A DNA stretch of 64,000 nucleotides, from NCBI GenBank assembly GCA_028564705.1, contig JAPXFQ010002461.1:930001-994000 (forward strand). Direction: 5' to 3'. The position numbers and the translations under genes were made by a program. The DNA is from Apricaphanius iberus (taxonomy: Eukaryota > Chordata > Actinopteri > Cyprinodontiformes > Aphaniidae). Numbering within the stretch: position 1 is the stretch's first letter; each line of letters starts with the position of its first letter. Under the pieces are notes generated by a model. That model was not told the origin of the DNA and did no database searches. It was given only the letters and a program-made list of their open reading frames with translations. This document shows positions 14,101 through 28,500 of this stretch, piece by piece.

Positions 14101-17100
14101 GCTTGTATCTAGGCATGGGCAGTATACCAAAAATTTACCGATACCGAAGTTTACAACAATTCTATGCGATTCAATCTAATCCGGTTTGATATTGGTCAAT
14201 GCTATTACATTTTTTTTTTTTTTAGCTATTATCTTAATTATATGCCTGTAATACAATATGCCTTATCACTGGGTAAGTAACAGTTCACCAGGGGAAACTG
14301 TATTTACCCTTTTTAAACAGAAGACTTAAAGGAGCAGGGGGCTGGATTGAAGAAATTAAACTCGGGCCTGCCGCGGCCGGCGCTGTGAGTAACTGCAGCC
14401 ACCTGCATTTTACTGAGTTTAAAACGCTGCATTACCCAATACGATTACAAAACTGAACATGAATATAATTTATTTTAGAAATCCAGCCCCCTGCTCCTAT
14501 AGAATGGCCGTCTGTACTTCACTTTCCTATTTTAGTTGTAAAGATTTTTGAAATTGTGAATAAAGTCGATTCAATTTCTCAAAGGATAGATTCAGAATCG
14601 ATTTACGAATTTGTTGTTTTTAACATAGATTAATTACTTGTTGTAATTTTTTATTAAGTTTTACGAAGAAAATTGATTATTAAAAATACCTTTGCTTCAA
14701 AATTGTAACTTTATTTAGGCTATATGATTCAATTTTTTCCTTTTACTCTTTAAAATACCAGAATTTACACATAAGTCTGAAAGTTTATCTGTCTGATGAA
14801 ATTATTTAAAAAAATAGTTACTCAGTGGCTACTTGAGCAGCCTTTTTTCATATATCCCTATTTTACTCATACTTGAGCAATTTCCTTGACAGCTACTTCT
14901 AATTTCTACTAAAAAATATATGTTTAAGTAATACTGCTCTTACTTGAGAAAATGTTTTGCTTGTCTACCCACCTCTGGTCATGATGTAAAAACATGCCAG
15001 AATATTCCCAAACATTGCGCAACAGAGATCGAGATTTTTCTGTGACTGAATTTGTAAATTTAAGAATGTAGAAAACATCTTAAACCAGAGACTGTGGACT
15101 ATATATAGTTTTTGTACAACAATCTCTGGATCAAAGAAATGGCAGCTGCGAGTAGCAACATTTCAGGAAAATGAAATGAAATGATTAATGAGCAATCCGC
15201 AACATTACCACAGTCGAGAAGGAGGAGAGAGGCTAGGGGTCTTTCCACAACCCTGTTCATTCCACTATCACGGGTTGGGGTCTGGGAGGTATATCAGACA
15301 GTCTGGTCGGGGACGATTATTTTGATCAATATTGTAATCACAATTATTAATCACGATCCATTTTTTGTGAAAAATAAAACTTTAGATTAGAATAGATGAT
15401 AAATAATGAAAAAACAAAACAAACTCCAATACTTATATATATTTAAAAGTACAAGCTAAATATGTTATTGCAGAGTGAAATCTCAAAGTGCAATTTAACG
15501 GAAACAATTACAGCTTATAAAAAAAGGCCTCCTGTGTCCAGAAAAGGCCTTTGACATTCCCTGCATCCAAATCCTGAGTATTTACTATATGCTACGTAGC
15601 TACTATTACTCGCCAGTTAATGTAGTAAATACTGCATAGCAAACGATCGGGTAATAGGCATCAAATCAGACGTACTGCTCCACCATTTTACGTGTCCTTT
15701 GACCCGTATGACTGTTCTGTTGACCCAGATGTTTACGTTACGTTCGCCTGTGGTCCCACCACCTCTAGCCGTTATTTGTCTGGTATGACTTAACAAGTTA
15801 AACATTTAATCAATCAAAAAACAATTACAGTAATCAGTAACGTTACTTCACGTATATTTATCCGCCGAAACTGTGGCCGTGTCAATGGTTGACAGTTTGT
15901 CTGTAACCATTTTTAGCTAGGTCCTTCTTCTTCTATGATTTTGGGGCGTCCGCTGCATTGTGGCCTAGCGTAGCATTCCCCTGGCTGCTTACTCTTGCGG
16001 TAGTACACTTTCAGGAACTTTCTGCTTACTAGTCAGATCTATAATGGAGATTTGGATCTACTACATTGCTCAAATACTCCTTTTCATCCTTTTCACCTGC
16101 TACGTAGCATGCGTAGTGCGGCCATTATGAGTGCTGAGTGGGGTGGGCGCAGTTTTTATTTGGGCAGCTTAATGAAAATTTAGCCATGTGTTTTTCCCCC
16201 TGGTGGCTTGTAAACTGTTTATTGAGTCAGTGTGTGTGATAAAGAAGAAAGCAGAAGAGCTCTCATTTTGAATGTAAATATCGTTGACGATCAGGTTAAT
16301 TTAATTGTGGCCACCAAAATCGTGATCACGATCAAAATCCGATTAATTGTGCAGCCCTAATTGGAGGAGGCTTTGGCGGTCTGCTTGTCCCAATCCTAGT
16401 GGGTAGGGGGTTCGTCTCCCAGGTGCATGGACAGGTTGCACTACTGGAGCATTGGTGCCTGGACCTGGGAGTATAGAGCATGTATGGGGCGTATGAATGA
16501 GTGTAATGTGTCCTTTCTTGGGTGTCCTGGTGTGTTGGTGAGAATGTGTTGGCGTAAGAGGGAGGGTACATGTGATTGTGTGTCTCTGTCTACTTGTCAG
16601 GTTGGGTCTTCGGCTGCCCTCTTGCCTGTCGCATCTCAGGCCCCACCCACATCCAGTGGGGGCCTTTTTCCCCTACATCACTCCCTGCCGGTGACTGATG
16701 CCCCTGCCCATTGGTGCATTGGTCGCTGTCAGTGTCTGGGGCTGGGGGCCCGGATGCGGACCAGCTCGGCCCTGGTGCATGCCTGACTGGTCCTGGGTGG
16801 GTCAGTGTGTCAGGCAGCCGATTTTTAGGCCAATTTCCTCCTTGGGTTGGTTGGGGCAACTCTTATGGGGGTCCCAGTTTTGAATTGTAGGGGGTGGGGT
16901 TGCTGAGTGTGTGTGTGTGTGGGGAGGTATGTCTGCTGTAGCTGTTACTCTGGCTCCCTGGCGTGTTGGGGGTGGGGGACTGGGCTGTTGGCAGTGTGGA
17001 TTGGCCCAGGATGGCGGCGGCCCAGGGCATATATCATAACTGATATCACACTGCCATATTTTAATATCGTACAGCTTTTTTTTTTAACCTGTTGGCCAAA

Positions 17101-20100
17101 ACGATAAATTTTTGCCGTATCTGACCTGTTAATTAACTCCAAAGGGTATCTTGTCTGATGTTTTTTTTTAATGATTTAAAAAAAATAATATTTATTCAAT
17201 ATGTAAACAATATTGCCACTATTCTGTGGAAGCCAGAATAGCTCAACGTTTGCACAATGTTTAGATGTCCTGTCAACAGATCTCTCACCTGAGCTATGCA
17301 TCTCCACAGTCGTGCCATACTCTCTCTACTTTTGGATTGTGTGTTGAGCTGTACTCTATGATGTTTAGAGCTTGGGCTTTTGTTTTCTAACCCAACCACT
17401 GTTTAAACAGATCCATAACTTTCTCCTTGAAGTTGTTTTGCTGTGTCAGTTGTTCTTTGTGGTTCCGTTCATTCACTAATGTTCTTTATCAAACCTCTGA
17501 GGCCTTCACAGAACAACTGGATTATAACAAGAGATCAAATTACATCCAGATGAACTGTATTTACTTAGGTGACATTTGAAGTAGACATATCTAAATATAC
17601 CTAAATACATACCTAAATATTTTATTTGTTTATTTTCTTTTGATTTAACATTTTCTACACTAAGGTCCTGATTTAGCAACGGTTTGCGCTTGTTAAAACC
17701 TGCGCGAACAGCACAGCGTTGCAAGAACAGGCTGAGGCTGATCTATCAACATGACACAGAGCGCATTGCGCCTGTAAAACCCACAGTAAGGTGCACGTAA
17801 TCCATTTAGTTCCTTTGCCCTTGATGAATATGCAATCTGGGTGTTTCTGTAAGAAGGCACAAAATATTTGGAGAACAGGCAAAGAAGTAGGTGTTCCAGG
17901 CATAGTGTGATTTACTAAGCTTAAAATGTTTTGCGGTGGGTATTTTAGTGTTTTTTAGCACTTCTGAAAAGCATGTCTTAATTTTGCGCTACCACCTTCA
18001 ACATAAGTGTATTATTGACAAAAAAACAATGTCATTCACACACAATATAACCTAAGATTAATAAAGACTCTAATGGCCATAAACCAGACGGTTATGTAAA
18101 TATTTACAGTTTATGGTTAACCTTCCTGGAGTCCAATTAATAAAATGTAGTAATAATATAAAATACCACAATGATACTTTGCATTATATATGACATTTTA
18201 AAAACACAGTTTAGACATTTTAGATGACATATTTTAAAGATTAAATTTTTTTGTACTGCAACTTTCAACATTGACATGGCCTTGATAAAGGGTGATCTAT
18301 TTCAACAAAATTAATAGAATAAGGGCATGTTAGTGACCTAGTTCTGGTTGTGCGGCAGTTTTAATCAGTCTAACCCTGCAATATGACGTGTGCATGCAGC
18401 AGAGAGCAGCACATGTTCACCGCATGAATTACATTTATACTGATAAACGAAAAACAGAATTCATAACATTCTAGCCTTGAATGAACCCGATGAAACCAAT
18501 CAGTTAGATAGATTACAAGCATGTCTCGAATACATAGAAACTTGGATGACTCCGAATTTTTCTACTTTTAAATTCAGACAAGACAGAAGTTGTTGTCTTT
18601 GGACCAGAACCTTTAAAAAGGAAACTGCTGAATCAATCACTTCATCTGGATGGCATTAATTTGGACTCTGGTAATAATGTAAAGAACCTTGGTGTAATTT
18701 TGACCAAGACATGATATTTAAATCCCATATTAAACAGGTTTCTAAGATTTCTTTCTTTCACCTTAGAAACATCCTGTCCAGGAGTGATACATAGAAACTA
18801 GTCCATGCATTTGTTACTTCAAGGCTAGACTACTGTAATTCCAGGAAGTCCAGAAAATGCAATTAAAAGCCTTCAGTTGATCCAAAATGCTGCAGCAAGA
18901 GTTCAGATAAATATTAAAAAGAGATATCACATTTCTCTTGTTTTGGCTTCTCTCCATTGGCTCCTTGTTAAATCCAGAATAGAGTTTAAGATCCTCCTCC
19001 TTACTTATAAACCCCTTAATAATCAAGCTCCATTATACATCAATATCTGATTGTTCCATATGTTCCTAACAGAGCACTTCGTTCTCAGAATGCAGGTCAA
19101 CTGGTAGTTCCTAGGATTTCTAAAAGTAGAATGGGAGGCAGATCTTTTAGTTATCAGGCTCCTCTCCTGTGGAACCAGCTCCCAGTTTTAGTCCATGAGG
19201 CAGATACTCTGTCTGTTTTCAAGACTAGGCTTAAACCTTCCTTTTTGATAAAGCTTATAGTTAGAATGGCTTAGGATATCCTGAGCTATTTTTGTAGTTA
19301 TGCTGCTATAGGTTTAGACTGTTGGAGGACAGACTGACCACTTTTTTTCTATCTTCTACTTTTCTCTTCTACTACTCTCCAGATATATTTTTTCTGCTGT
19401 TATTGCGATTGTTAACCCAGTTTTCTCTTAGTATTTTTCTCCCAATAGAAGCTTCACACGGTCTGGTACCCTGCTCAACTATAATGTCCCCTGTTGGATG
19501 GGGAACATCGGTCCAGATGATGTTCAAAGTCACCAAGCATCCACCATGCTGTCTCTTCTCTGTCGTCTTAGACCGCCAGACGGTCGTGGCAGGTGACCGC
19601 TTATACTGAGCCAGGTTCTGCGTGAGGTTTCTTCCTGTTAAATGGGAGTTTTTCCTCTCCACTGTCACTAGATGTATTCTCAGTATGAGGGATTGCTGAT
19701 GAATTGCTGTGGTTGGAGTCTGCATGATCCGGGCACAACCTCACGTCGATGACTCATCGCAATTTGCTGGGATTCCTTACATAGAAAACTTTTATCTGAT
19801 TGGAATCTTTGTATAATTGCATTGAAATGACTTTTGTTGTAAAGTGCCTTGAGATTACATCTTTTGTGAATTGGTGCCATATAAATAAAAGTGAATTGAA
19901 TTGAATTAAACATCTAGCCTTAAAAGTAATTAATTCTTTAACAGCCAAATAATTTATATTTCTCCCCCTCTCCTTTTTTGTGCCAAAGACGCATCATGTT
20001 TCCATGGGTTTATTTCTCCTCTGTCTAGTTGTGGTGCAGCTCGCATTAGCGGCCGCAAACTCCTAATTTGCATACTGTTACTTGCGCCTGATAAGAATTG

Positions 20101-22533
20101 CTCACGCAATCTAAGTAAATCATCCGCAAATTAAGGAGAACTTATTCGCCCAATTTTTGAGCGCCACATGCAATTTTGCGGTCATTATCAGGAATCTTGA
20201 TAATTCAGGCCCTAAGTGCTGAAATGTTTCTTGGCATACTCCCTCTTTTGAAGTATGACTATTGGCCAAGTATTCAATAATTGTCTTTACTATTGTCCCT
20301 ATTGGCACTATCAGCCCCTTTTTTGACAATTGGTCAAGTAATCAACTATTGGCAGATTAGTCTGCTATCGGGCTTTTCAAAATAACTACTATCGGCTGTT
20401 CACCAAACCCACCATTGGTTATCCTCTACTTTGAAGGCATTTCGTTTCAGAGTGACTCAGAGGAGTATGGGCAGTGTGTTAACCGTTAATAGACTGATGA
20501 AAATTGGTGCTGCTTTTGAGCCTCTAATTTCATTTAGTCACATATATTATTGTATTGACGGTTGTTTTTTTAACGTAACACGTCTTTAATTATAGTTTTT
20601 TTTTAGCAATTAAAAAAAAATCTTGTTTTTCTTTGCAGGAGTTGAAGTTGCCATTTACATTCATGAGTGGCCATATCCATGAGTTGCGAATCCACGTACC
20701 TTGGACCAAATTGGGTTCAGAGCCTGTTGTCATCACCATCAACACCATGGAGTGCATCCTCAAGCTAAAAGATGGAGCACAGGTAGGTTCTTCATTTTTT
20801 TTTTTTTGGTCAAACCTACTTGACTTGCTAGGAATTCTTATTGATTTCAGAGCTTATCATGTATGAAAATAAAGCTCTCTCATACATTTCTCTTAATGTA
20901 TTTCCAAAAACTGCTCTAAAAGTTGTCTACATTTTTTTTTCATACGTTTGATTGTAAGAACATATATTTTGCTTCAACTGTTTAATAAGAATGGTCATCA
21001 AACACCTTAAGAAACATTTACAAATGAGACCAGGTCTACAGTGCCTCTTAGAAGTATTCACTCCCTTGAATTTTATCCCTTTATTATTTTGACTATTTTG
21101 ACCAAGGCATCCAGCTAAAAGCTACATAGAAATTGTTTGAAGACAGCAAGGTCGATGTTCTGGAGTGGCCCAGTGAAAGCCCAGGCCTCAGTCGCATAGA
21201 AAATTTGAAGCTGTACTTGAAAAGGGTTGTTCAAAGCCGATCTTTACACAACCTGACAGAGCTTGAATAGTTTATCAGGAGGAACAGTGGAGAATTTCAA
21301 CATCCAGATGTGTAGGCTGATTGAGACCTAACCACAAGGACTATGTCGGGGTGAGCTGCATTGGAGGTCTGCGCTCTTGGTCTGCTTTTCTGGTTAGTAA
21401 TGTGATATCTTCACACATCAGTAGTAAGATTTTTCTTGACCTGTGCAACGTTTCCTATGCAGAGAAAACTATTGATTAAATATTAGCTTTACTTTAGTCT
21501 TTCTTTTTAGACAGAATCTTGAAAAATACATGTATTTATTTAGTGGTGCCATTGGCCGTTATAGACTTTAATTGGATTGGAAATGGGCAAAAGTAGGAGA
21601 GGTACGGTCAGGAGTCAAACCCTGGACAATGACTAAATGTCTTTGTATACGTCTTCAGTAGTGAAGAGATAACAGAGATTGTATGACCCAGAGGAGATAG
21701 TAAACAGAGCTGTCTCTTGAAAAACGGGGACCAATTCTCTTTAGTGAGTAAAGCTAACCTTTGCTCAAAGTAAGGCTCTGAAATTCAATAACAAAGTTCT
21801 GCTGCTTCAGAAATTTTAAATCAGGTGATTAGAGTAGGATTATTTCAGGTAGATTTAAAATAATCTTTTCGCCAAAGTTGTTTGGCCAAAGTTGTTTACA
21901 GTGCAGTTTGGTAAATTCAACATCAATGTTACTGTACCTAATTGTACCCCAAGGCTGTTGACAGTGTCCAGCTGGTAATCAGCCTTGAGGTACAGTTCTT
22001 CTTTTCGTGTTACTGCATCCACTGTGCTAATGTGAAACGCATTAAAATGGGCCTTTTAAAACTTGTAGCTCATAAGTAGTGGGATATGCCCATGAACCAC
22101 TATGCAGGCACTGGGCTGTAAAAACAAAGATGCTGTATGGAGGGAGACAATAAGAGTGAATAACTTTATTATTGGTAAAGTAGAAATCCACTACAGAGTT
22201 CACTTAGGCTGCAATAAAAATATATTATGATTAATCCAGGCAGTAGATATATTCTCCTGATAGAACCTTGTTTTGAACAGTTTGTTGTTGGCTGAACTAT
22301 AAGAAGTCTTTCCTGATTCAGAGATGCAGAGATTGCTAACTACTCCCTGGTACTTCATACAGCCTCATTAAGAAATGGGACAAAAACTATCCCTAAATCT
22401 TGTTGGGATGAAAAATGAAATGAAGTTGTCTACTTAGATTTCAGAAGAAAGCTTAAAAAGCTTACTTTCTTTATAACAGCACAATTACACACCTTAGATA
22501 CTAGAATTATATTTTTTTGAACGTTTTCTTACA

Positions 22534-22594
<61 letters not shown>

Positions 22595-25500
22595 AATTCC
22601 AAAATTTAGCTCAGAGCTGGCCCCTTAGATGGGATCGCTGAAGTTTCAAGGCCAGATGTTCCAGAAGAAACACATTTCAAGGGAAGTCAATTACAGCTAA
22701 TTATGTAGGCTGCAGCAGAAAGATTTGTAACACGAGTTTGAGCTCCCCAGAACTAATGGTAAATATCATCCTATGCAGGTGGCTACTGCTCTTGCTATCA
22801 CGTTTCTGGTTCTATGGAAATTTAAACTTGTTTTAATGCTTCATACACAGCTTAAGGTCATGTAGCAGTAAGAGCGCTGATGTATTCTCAAAACAACTAT
22901 TTGTTACAGATGTTTTCTGAAAGGCTTAGGGTAAAGAGAAGATTTTGGGGAATTGCAAATGACATTTAGACAAATTATTCAGTGGTATGCGAACCCAAGA
23001 GACATAATTTGGAGTAAAGCCAGACTTATAGGAGAAATCCTTCAAACATGTGGAATCTAAATGAAGCCTTGTACTTCTCCCCTCTCATGGAGGGAGGAGG
23101 CTGACTACTGTTTTTTAACATAAGAACATTAGAACAAGCTATTTTTCTTGGTAAAGCTGGGATTTTGTTAATGAGAATAATTATAAGATCATAACAAGAA
23201 TATATAATAAAGTTGTGTTTTTTTCAGTGAAGCTTTGTATATGTAGTGTATATGCTGTTCCATATAATGTTACCATACATTGAATAATTAGATTCTGATT
23301 GGATGCAGGGAGCTTGTTTGGCATAGGTTCATGCTACAGATTGGCCTTGACATTTCACCCTGGAGCTCTAATGCAATTTTCACAATGGCCCAAAGGATTT
23401 TGAAAAGAACTGCAAAATCTCATCTGTGCATGGAAAATATTACGTTTTGTTTAGACAATCACTGGTGTTTCTTTTGTCCAGTGGAACCTTGCGGTAGGCC
23501 TCACACTGCCAATGTGTGGAAATGATAAATGATATCATTAATATGGTTTGTTTTCATAATTACCGTTAAAGCCTGAGCTCTGGCCTGTGAAAACATCCGC
23601 ACATCTTTTGTAGTTCATTAAGGGCCAAGTAATTTGACCGGAATTATTAAGACCTTTTGAATGTTCATGTTTCCCCCTGAGAGGAACTGGGTAATATTAG
23701 GAATATTGAGATTGCCCAATAGGGTCCATCTGCACAGCAGCATCAGCAGCTCATGACTGTGGTTTCCAGCAAATGTGGAAATTTGGATATTTAGCAGCAA
23801 TTGGAGATTATAGCTCCTGCTGACAGTATAATTGCTTGAAATACAGCATAATAAGGATTGTAGTACAGAATGAATGGTAACAAAGAATTTAGCTTTAAGT
23901 TTAGAAACTGCTGTTAGTTTACAAATACAATAAGCAGACATTTTATGGCAGGAAAGTTACCTGCAATGTTTAATGACAAATAATGACAGTTATCATTATT
24001 TCATGTCAGTCTGTGCTTTCTAGTTCTGATTGTGGATTAATTCAGCTCTTTGATGAAATCCAGATAATTTGTTGTCAAATATAATCGCTCCAGGGTTCAC
24101 CTTTGGAAATGGCATTAAATCCTTTGTAGAAGAGTTTAACATTACACAATTCTAATTGGAAAACGTGATTTTTTTTTTTTTACTTGGTAATTTTTTTGCC
24201 CTCTGCAACATGGTATATTCCCCCAGATGTTGAAGATGAGCTGTGATCAGCAACGGCAGAGAGGTTGGACACTATCGCTGCCTAATATTCTAAGACCCTC
24301 TTTGTTTTATGAGACAGTGATAAGAGCTTGGGTTTACTGAGCAGAGCCTTTCTGGTTTTGGCTCAGCTTGCTGCTTGATCTGTGGAGTTTTATGACCACT
24401 GAGTGAAATTTGCCACTGATGTGGAGTTTTTGATTGATGCTTTGCCTCAAGATGATTTGGGGAGGTGCCTTTGAGACTTGTTGGTTTGGCACGTGTTCCC
24501 TTCCTCTGTTAAATTCCTTCCTAACTATTTTTAGGGTTTTACACCACCAAACCTCATTGCTCCTAAATAATGGGTAATGCATGTGAATTAACGCCTTATT
24601 CAGGACTTACCCCAAAAACCTAAGTTACTATTCCATTACTTAATCTACCTCCTAATGGACGAAGGATTTTTACTTTATTCTTTAATGTTAAAATTATTGT
24701 ACTAAACCATTATATTTATTATTTTACGTTTTAATTAATTACATTTATTATGATATTAAGATTTTACACCGGTTAGGTGCTGAGATTAATTTATAACTTG
24801 CAAAACCGACATTTTGTCTTAGATTATCAAATAGAGAATTACCCATAGTGGGTTTGGCCAATAGCCAGTAGGGCCGATAGTTGTTATTTGGAAAAAGACA
24901 GTTTAGACAACAATCTCTTCACAACTGTTATGTTGATATAACGGTGAGGTACAATATCATACTTGAATCGTACTGTAGCAACTGAAAAAGTCTTGAAAAC
25001 GCCTTGGAAAAGTACTGGAAAATATTTCAAGAAAAGAGTGGGATCCCTTTAGAAGTTTAAAAACTCCTATGTTGTTGAACTCACAATATATTTCAAATGT
25101 TTCTTCATTGCACCACAGGTGTGCAGTGTAGGACAAGCTTCTGCCTGATGTTGGTGTGTGGCTTAAAAGAAAGATCAGACTTATATACTTGCAGATTTCT
25201 TTTTTTACTTTTGAATTTATTGTCAAATAAAAGCTAATTCAATTGTGATTGGGTGAAGTCAACCAAGAAAGTTTTATCATTGGTCAGTTAATGTAACTTG
25301 ATTATTCTGCATGGCATTCCCTTTCTGATTGTTTGAAATCACAGTCCCAATGAAACTGTGTGAACCAGCCTTTACAGTAAAAAACAAAACAAAAACAAAA
25401 GCAAGCAGCTTGCAAAGCTGTAGCAAAATTGCTACATATGAAAAATAGTTTATCACACAGACCTTTTTGTTTTTTTATTCGCGTAGCTCTGCAGTTGTCA

Positions 25501-28500
25501 TGTGTTTCTGGGTCTGCAGGGCTTTCTCTTCCCAATTTAGTAGTGTTGGGCCGATAGTGCGGAGGCCTATAGTAATAAAAAATGTGTTGCTGCTGTCAGT
25601 GTCAATACTATTAGCCTAATTGGTCATTCTCTGCTATTAAAGCCTCTTAGTGTATTAATAATAATAATAATGATAATCTTCTGTCTTGACTATTTGAGCT
25701 GAACAATAGGTCATATTTCAGTTATCACTATCAAGTTGTCCAACTTTACATTACAAAGCTGTCAATTTTTGGTTGGGTACTCTGAGCAAAAAAAAAGCCA
25801 AACCGTAAAAATCACTGTGACTACATATTTTAGTTTCTGTAGTCATTTCAAACCATTTGCAAAGGTGCAACTGCTGATTTAGACTGCCATGCTTACTCAC
25901 CAAAGCACAGGCACAGAGCTGCAGCTGTTGCAGCACATCTGCTTCTTTAAAACTCAAAATTGGGCAATCCTGGAAGGTTGAGACAGTTTCAATTTGTATC
26001 TCTGAACATAAACACAGTAAAATATTACTGGTTTAAATGACCTAAAAATAAATGCCTGTGGTGAAAGAATTTACCCTCCAAACAAGCTATAAATGCTCCT
26101 GCTTAATTTAATTAATTTTACAATTAAAGTTTACAAGTTGTATCAATGTAAAACGTTGATATTCAAAGTGATTGAGTTTTTGGAAAAAATACACATTTTG
26201 CCAGTTGCATGAGCATCCAATATTAGCCTGCATACCTGCAATATTAGCAGCTGTGTTTTAAATTCATATCGAGGCACTTGAAATTTGAACTTCAAATTGT
26301 CATTAGAAATAACAGACGTATTAAAAAAGGTCAGAAGAAAAGTAAAGTTCATTTACTATTGGTGAATCTTTTTGGGGGGAAAAAAGGCCCCTCTAATCGA
26401 AATGTGAAATTTTTTTTCTTTTTTTTTTAGAGAATGCAAATATGAGGTTTCCTCTAACACTGTTTTATTACCAGGTGTTATTAAACCTTTTCATCAATAA
26501 CCATCTTGATGGTCACTGTGTTCTGTGAAATTGACAAAACATGTCAAAGTACATGATGCATATCAAAAATTGTGTTACAGATACCTTAATTTGTTACATA
26601 TTTATTTTTTGTCCAGTCCAACTTGTAAAAACTGGGAAAAAGAGCTCTACATTCCTTCCAGGCCTGTTTAGTGGGGTATATTTCTACTTCCTTTGTCATC
26701 TTTTAAAAAAAATCTTTGTTTTCCAAGGTTCCAACAACGACGAGGGAGCAGAATTACCTCAGAAAAATGGGTTTATATACACAATCAAATGGAATCTTCC
26801 AGCCAATCCGGTGTGAAAATGAGCTAGAACATTGCTGTCCCAATGCAGTCCAAAATCTTATCTTTGTTTGCCTCTAGATTCAACTGATTACCATCTCAAT
26901 GGGATAATGGTACTGACCAAGAAGACTGTGGATAAAGAGAGGAGAAGTAACCTGTTGAAATTGAAACATTTTAATTCAAATATGTGCAGGTTTCTTTTTT
27001 TGCCTTATCAAATGTGTAAATGAAGAAACAGGAAATTTATCTTCACCATATTTAGCTTTTATTTTATTTATAAATGTCTTCATCTCTATTTATTTTTGAG
27101 AATTTTTGTGTTACCTTATTTTGGAATTAGAACGGAATATTTTTTTAAACAAATTTTCAACAATAATGGCATTCTAAACCTTGTTCTGCTGCAGTGTATC
27201 TAGAAAGTAAGAATGTTCATAAGCAGTCTTTTTGACATGCAAAAGGACAAAATATATACCACACTACATATTGTTACAGTACAGCTTTAGATTATATCGC
27301 AACATATATTTGAGGCCATATTGCTGAGCCATAATTAAAGCGTACGTTTCTATCAAAAATGAAGGAATCCCTGATTAATAGGAACATACATTTACTTTAA
27401 TGGGTGAAATTTACACTAAATGCAAGGATGAGAGGAAACACGACAAACACAATACAGTAGGTATTGAGATTTATTGATATTTTTGTATAATTAGAAGTGT
27501 GGGAGCTATTCTTTTTGTTTCAGCAATATTTGATTGCTCTTGAGCACAAAATATATAATTCTTTTTTCACTTTCACAACAATGAAAGAGCAAAACAAGAC
27601 AAAATGAAATATTTGAACATAAACTTCAGCAATACAATTTTTTTTAGGAGCCCAAGAGGCTTACATGACCAAAGAACAGCTTAATCCATGGACACATTCA
27701 GAAAAAGATCTTGTTTTGTCTTGGAAATGTGGTAGCATTTGGCTTCCTGGTGGATTTAAATTATTTTGCCTTCTGAAAAGATCTTGTGGCAGGAAAGAAG
27801 CCAGTGAAATAAACTTCCAAGTAGCTTCCTGTGTTCGGTAAGTCAAGTAATGATCAATGGACTTTGGGCAGGATGCTGCTGTTCCACAGTTTAATCCCTG
27901 CTCTCAAACCATCTGGACTAGAGCAGCCTCTCGTTTGACCTTATTACTCTTATTACATGTTTGGTGGTCTGCCTGGTATTGTACTTTGAGAAACAATTAC
28001 CTTAAGTTTGGGCGAATATTCACTCAATTGATACTTTGCTATGTCAGAGATTTAGAATTTATGTTGCAATTTGGAATGATATTTAATTAAACTGTTATTC
28101 TTCATTACCTTATAATGGAGTTGACTCCCTGCCTTGTTGAATGCTGGTTCTGTAGTAGTGCTGAGCAAATACAGCTTTCAGTCTGGGCATTGACACATCT
28201 TTCTAGATGGGAGTGGTATTTCCTGACACCAATGGAACTTCCTCTCCTCTCCTATTCCATTTTTCTGATTTATTTTATCTTGCTGGTTTCAGAACATTTC
28301 ACTTACTACAATTTCTGCCTTCCAGCTGCACCTCACATGTGTAATTAAGTTGTCAGACTCGTTTCAGCCACTGCTTACACTGTACTTATAGCCTGGTGCT
28401 TACATTGTTTAAGGAGAGCTTATGTCTTGTACAATGTGTTTTTGTATTTTGTTTGACATAATTTGACAAAGTTTGAGAAATGTATGGCTCTGTTTAAACA

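Noticed and set aside
16427..16883. Several 60-119 codon frames in G/T-rich sequence
   Set aside because: They lie inside the interspersed repeat and the frame is not kept in the second copy at 58470-59480.
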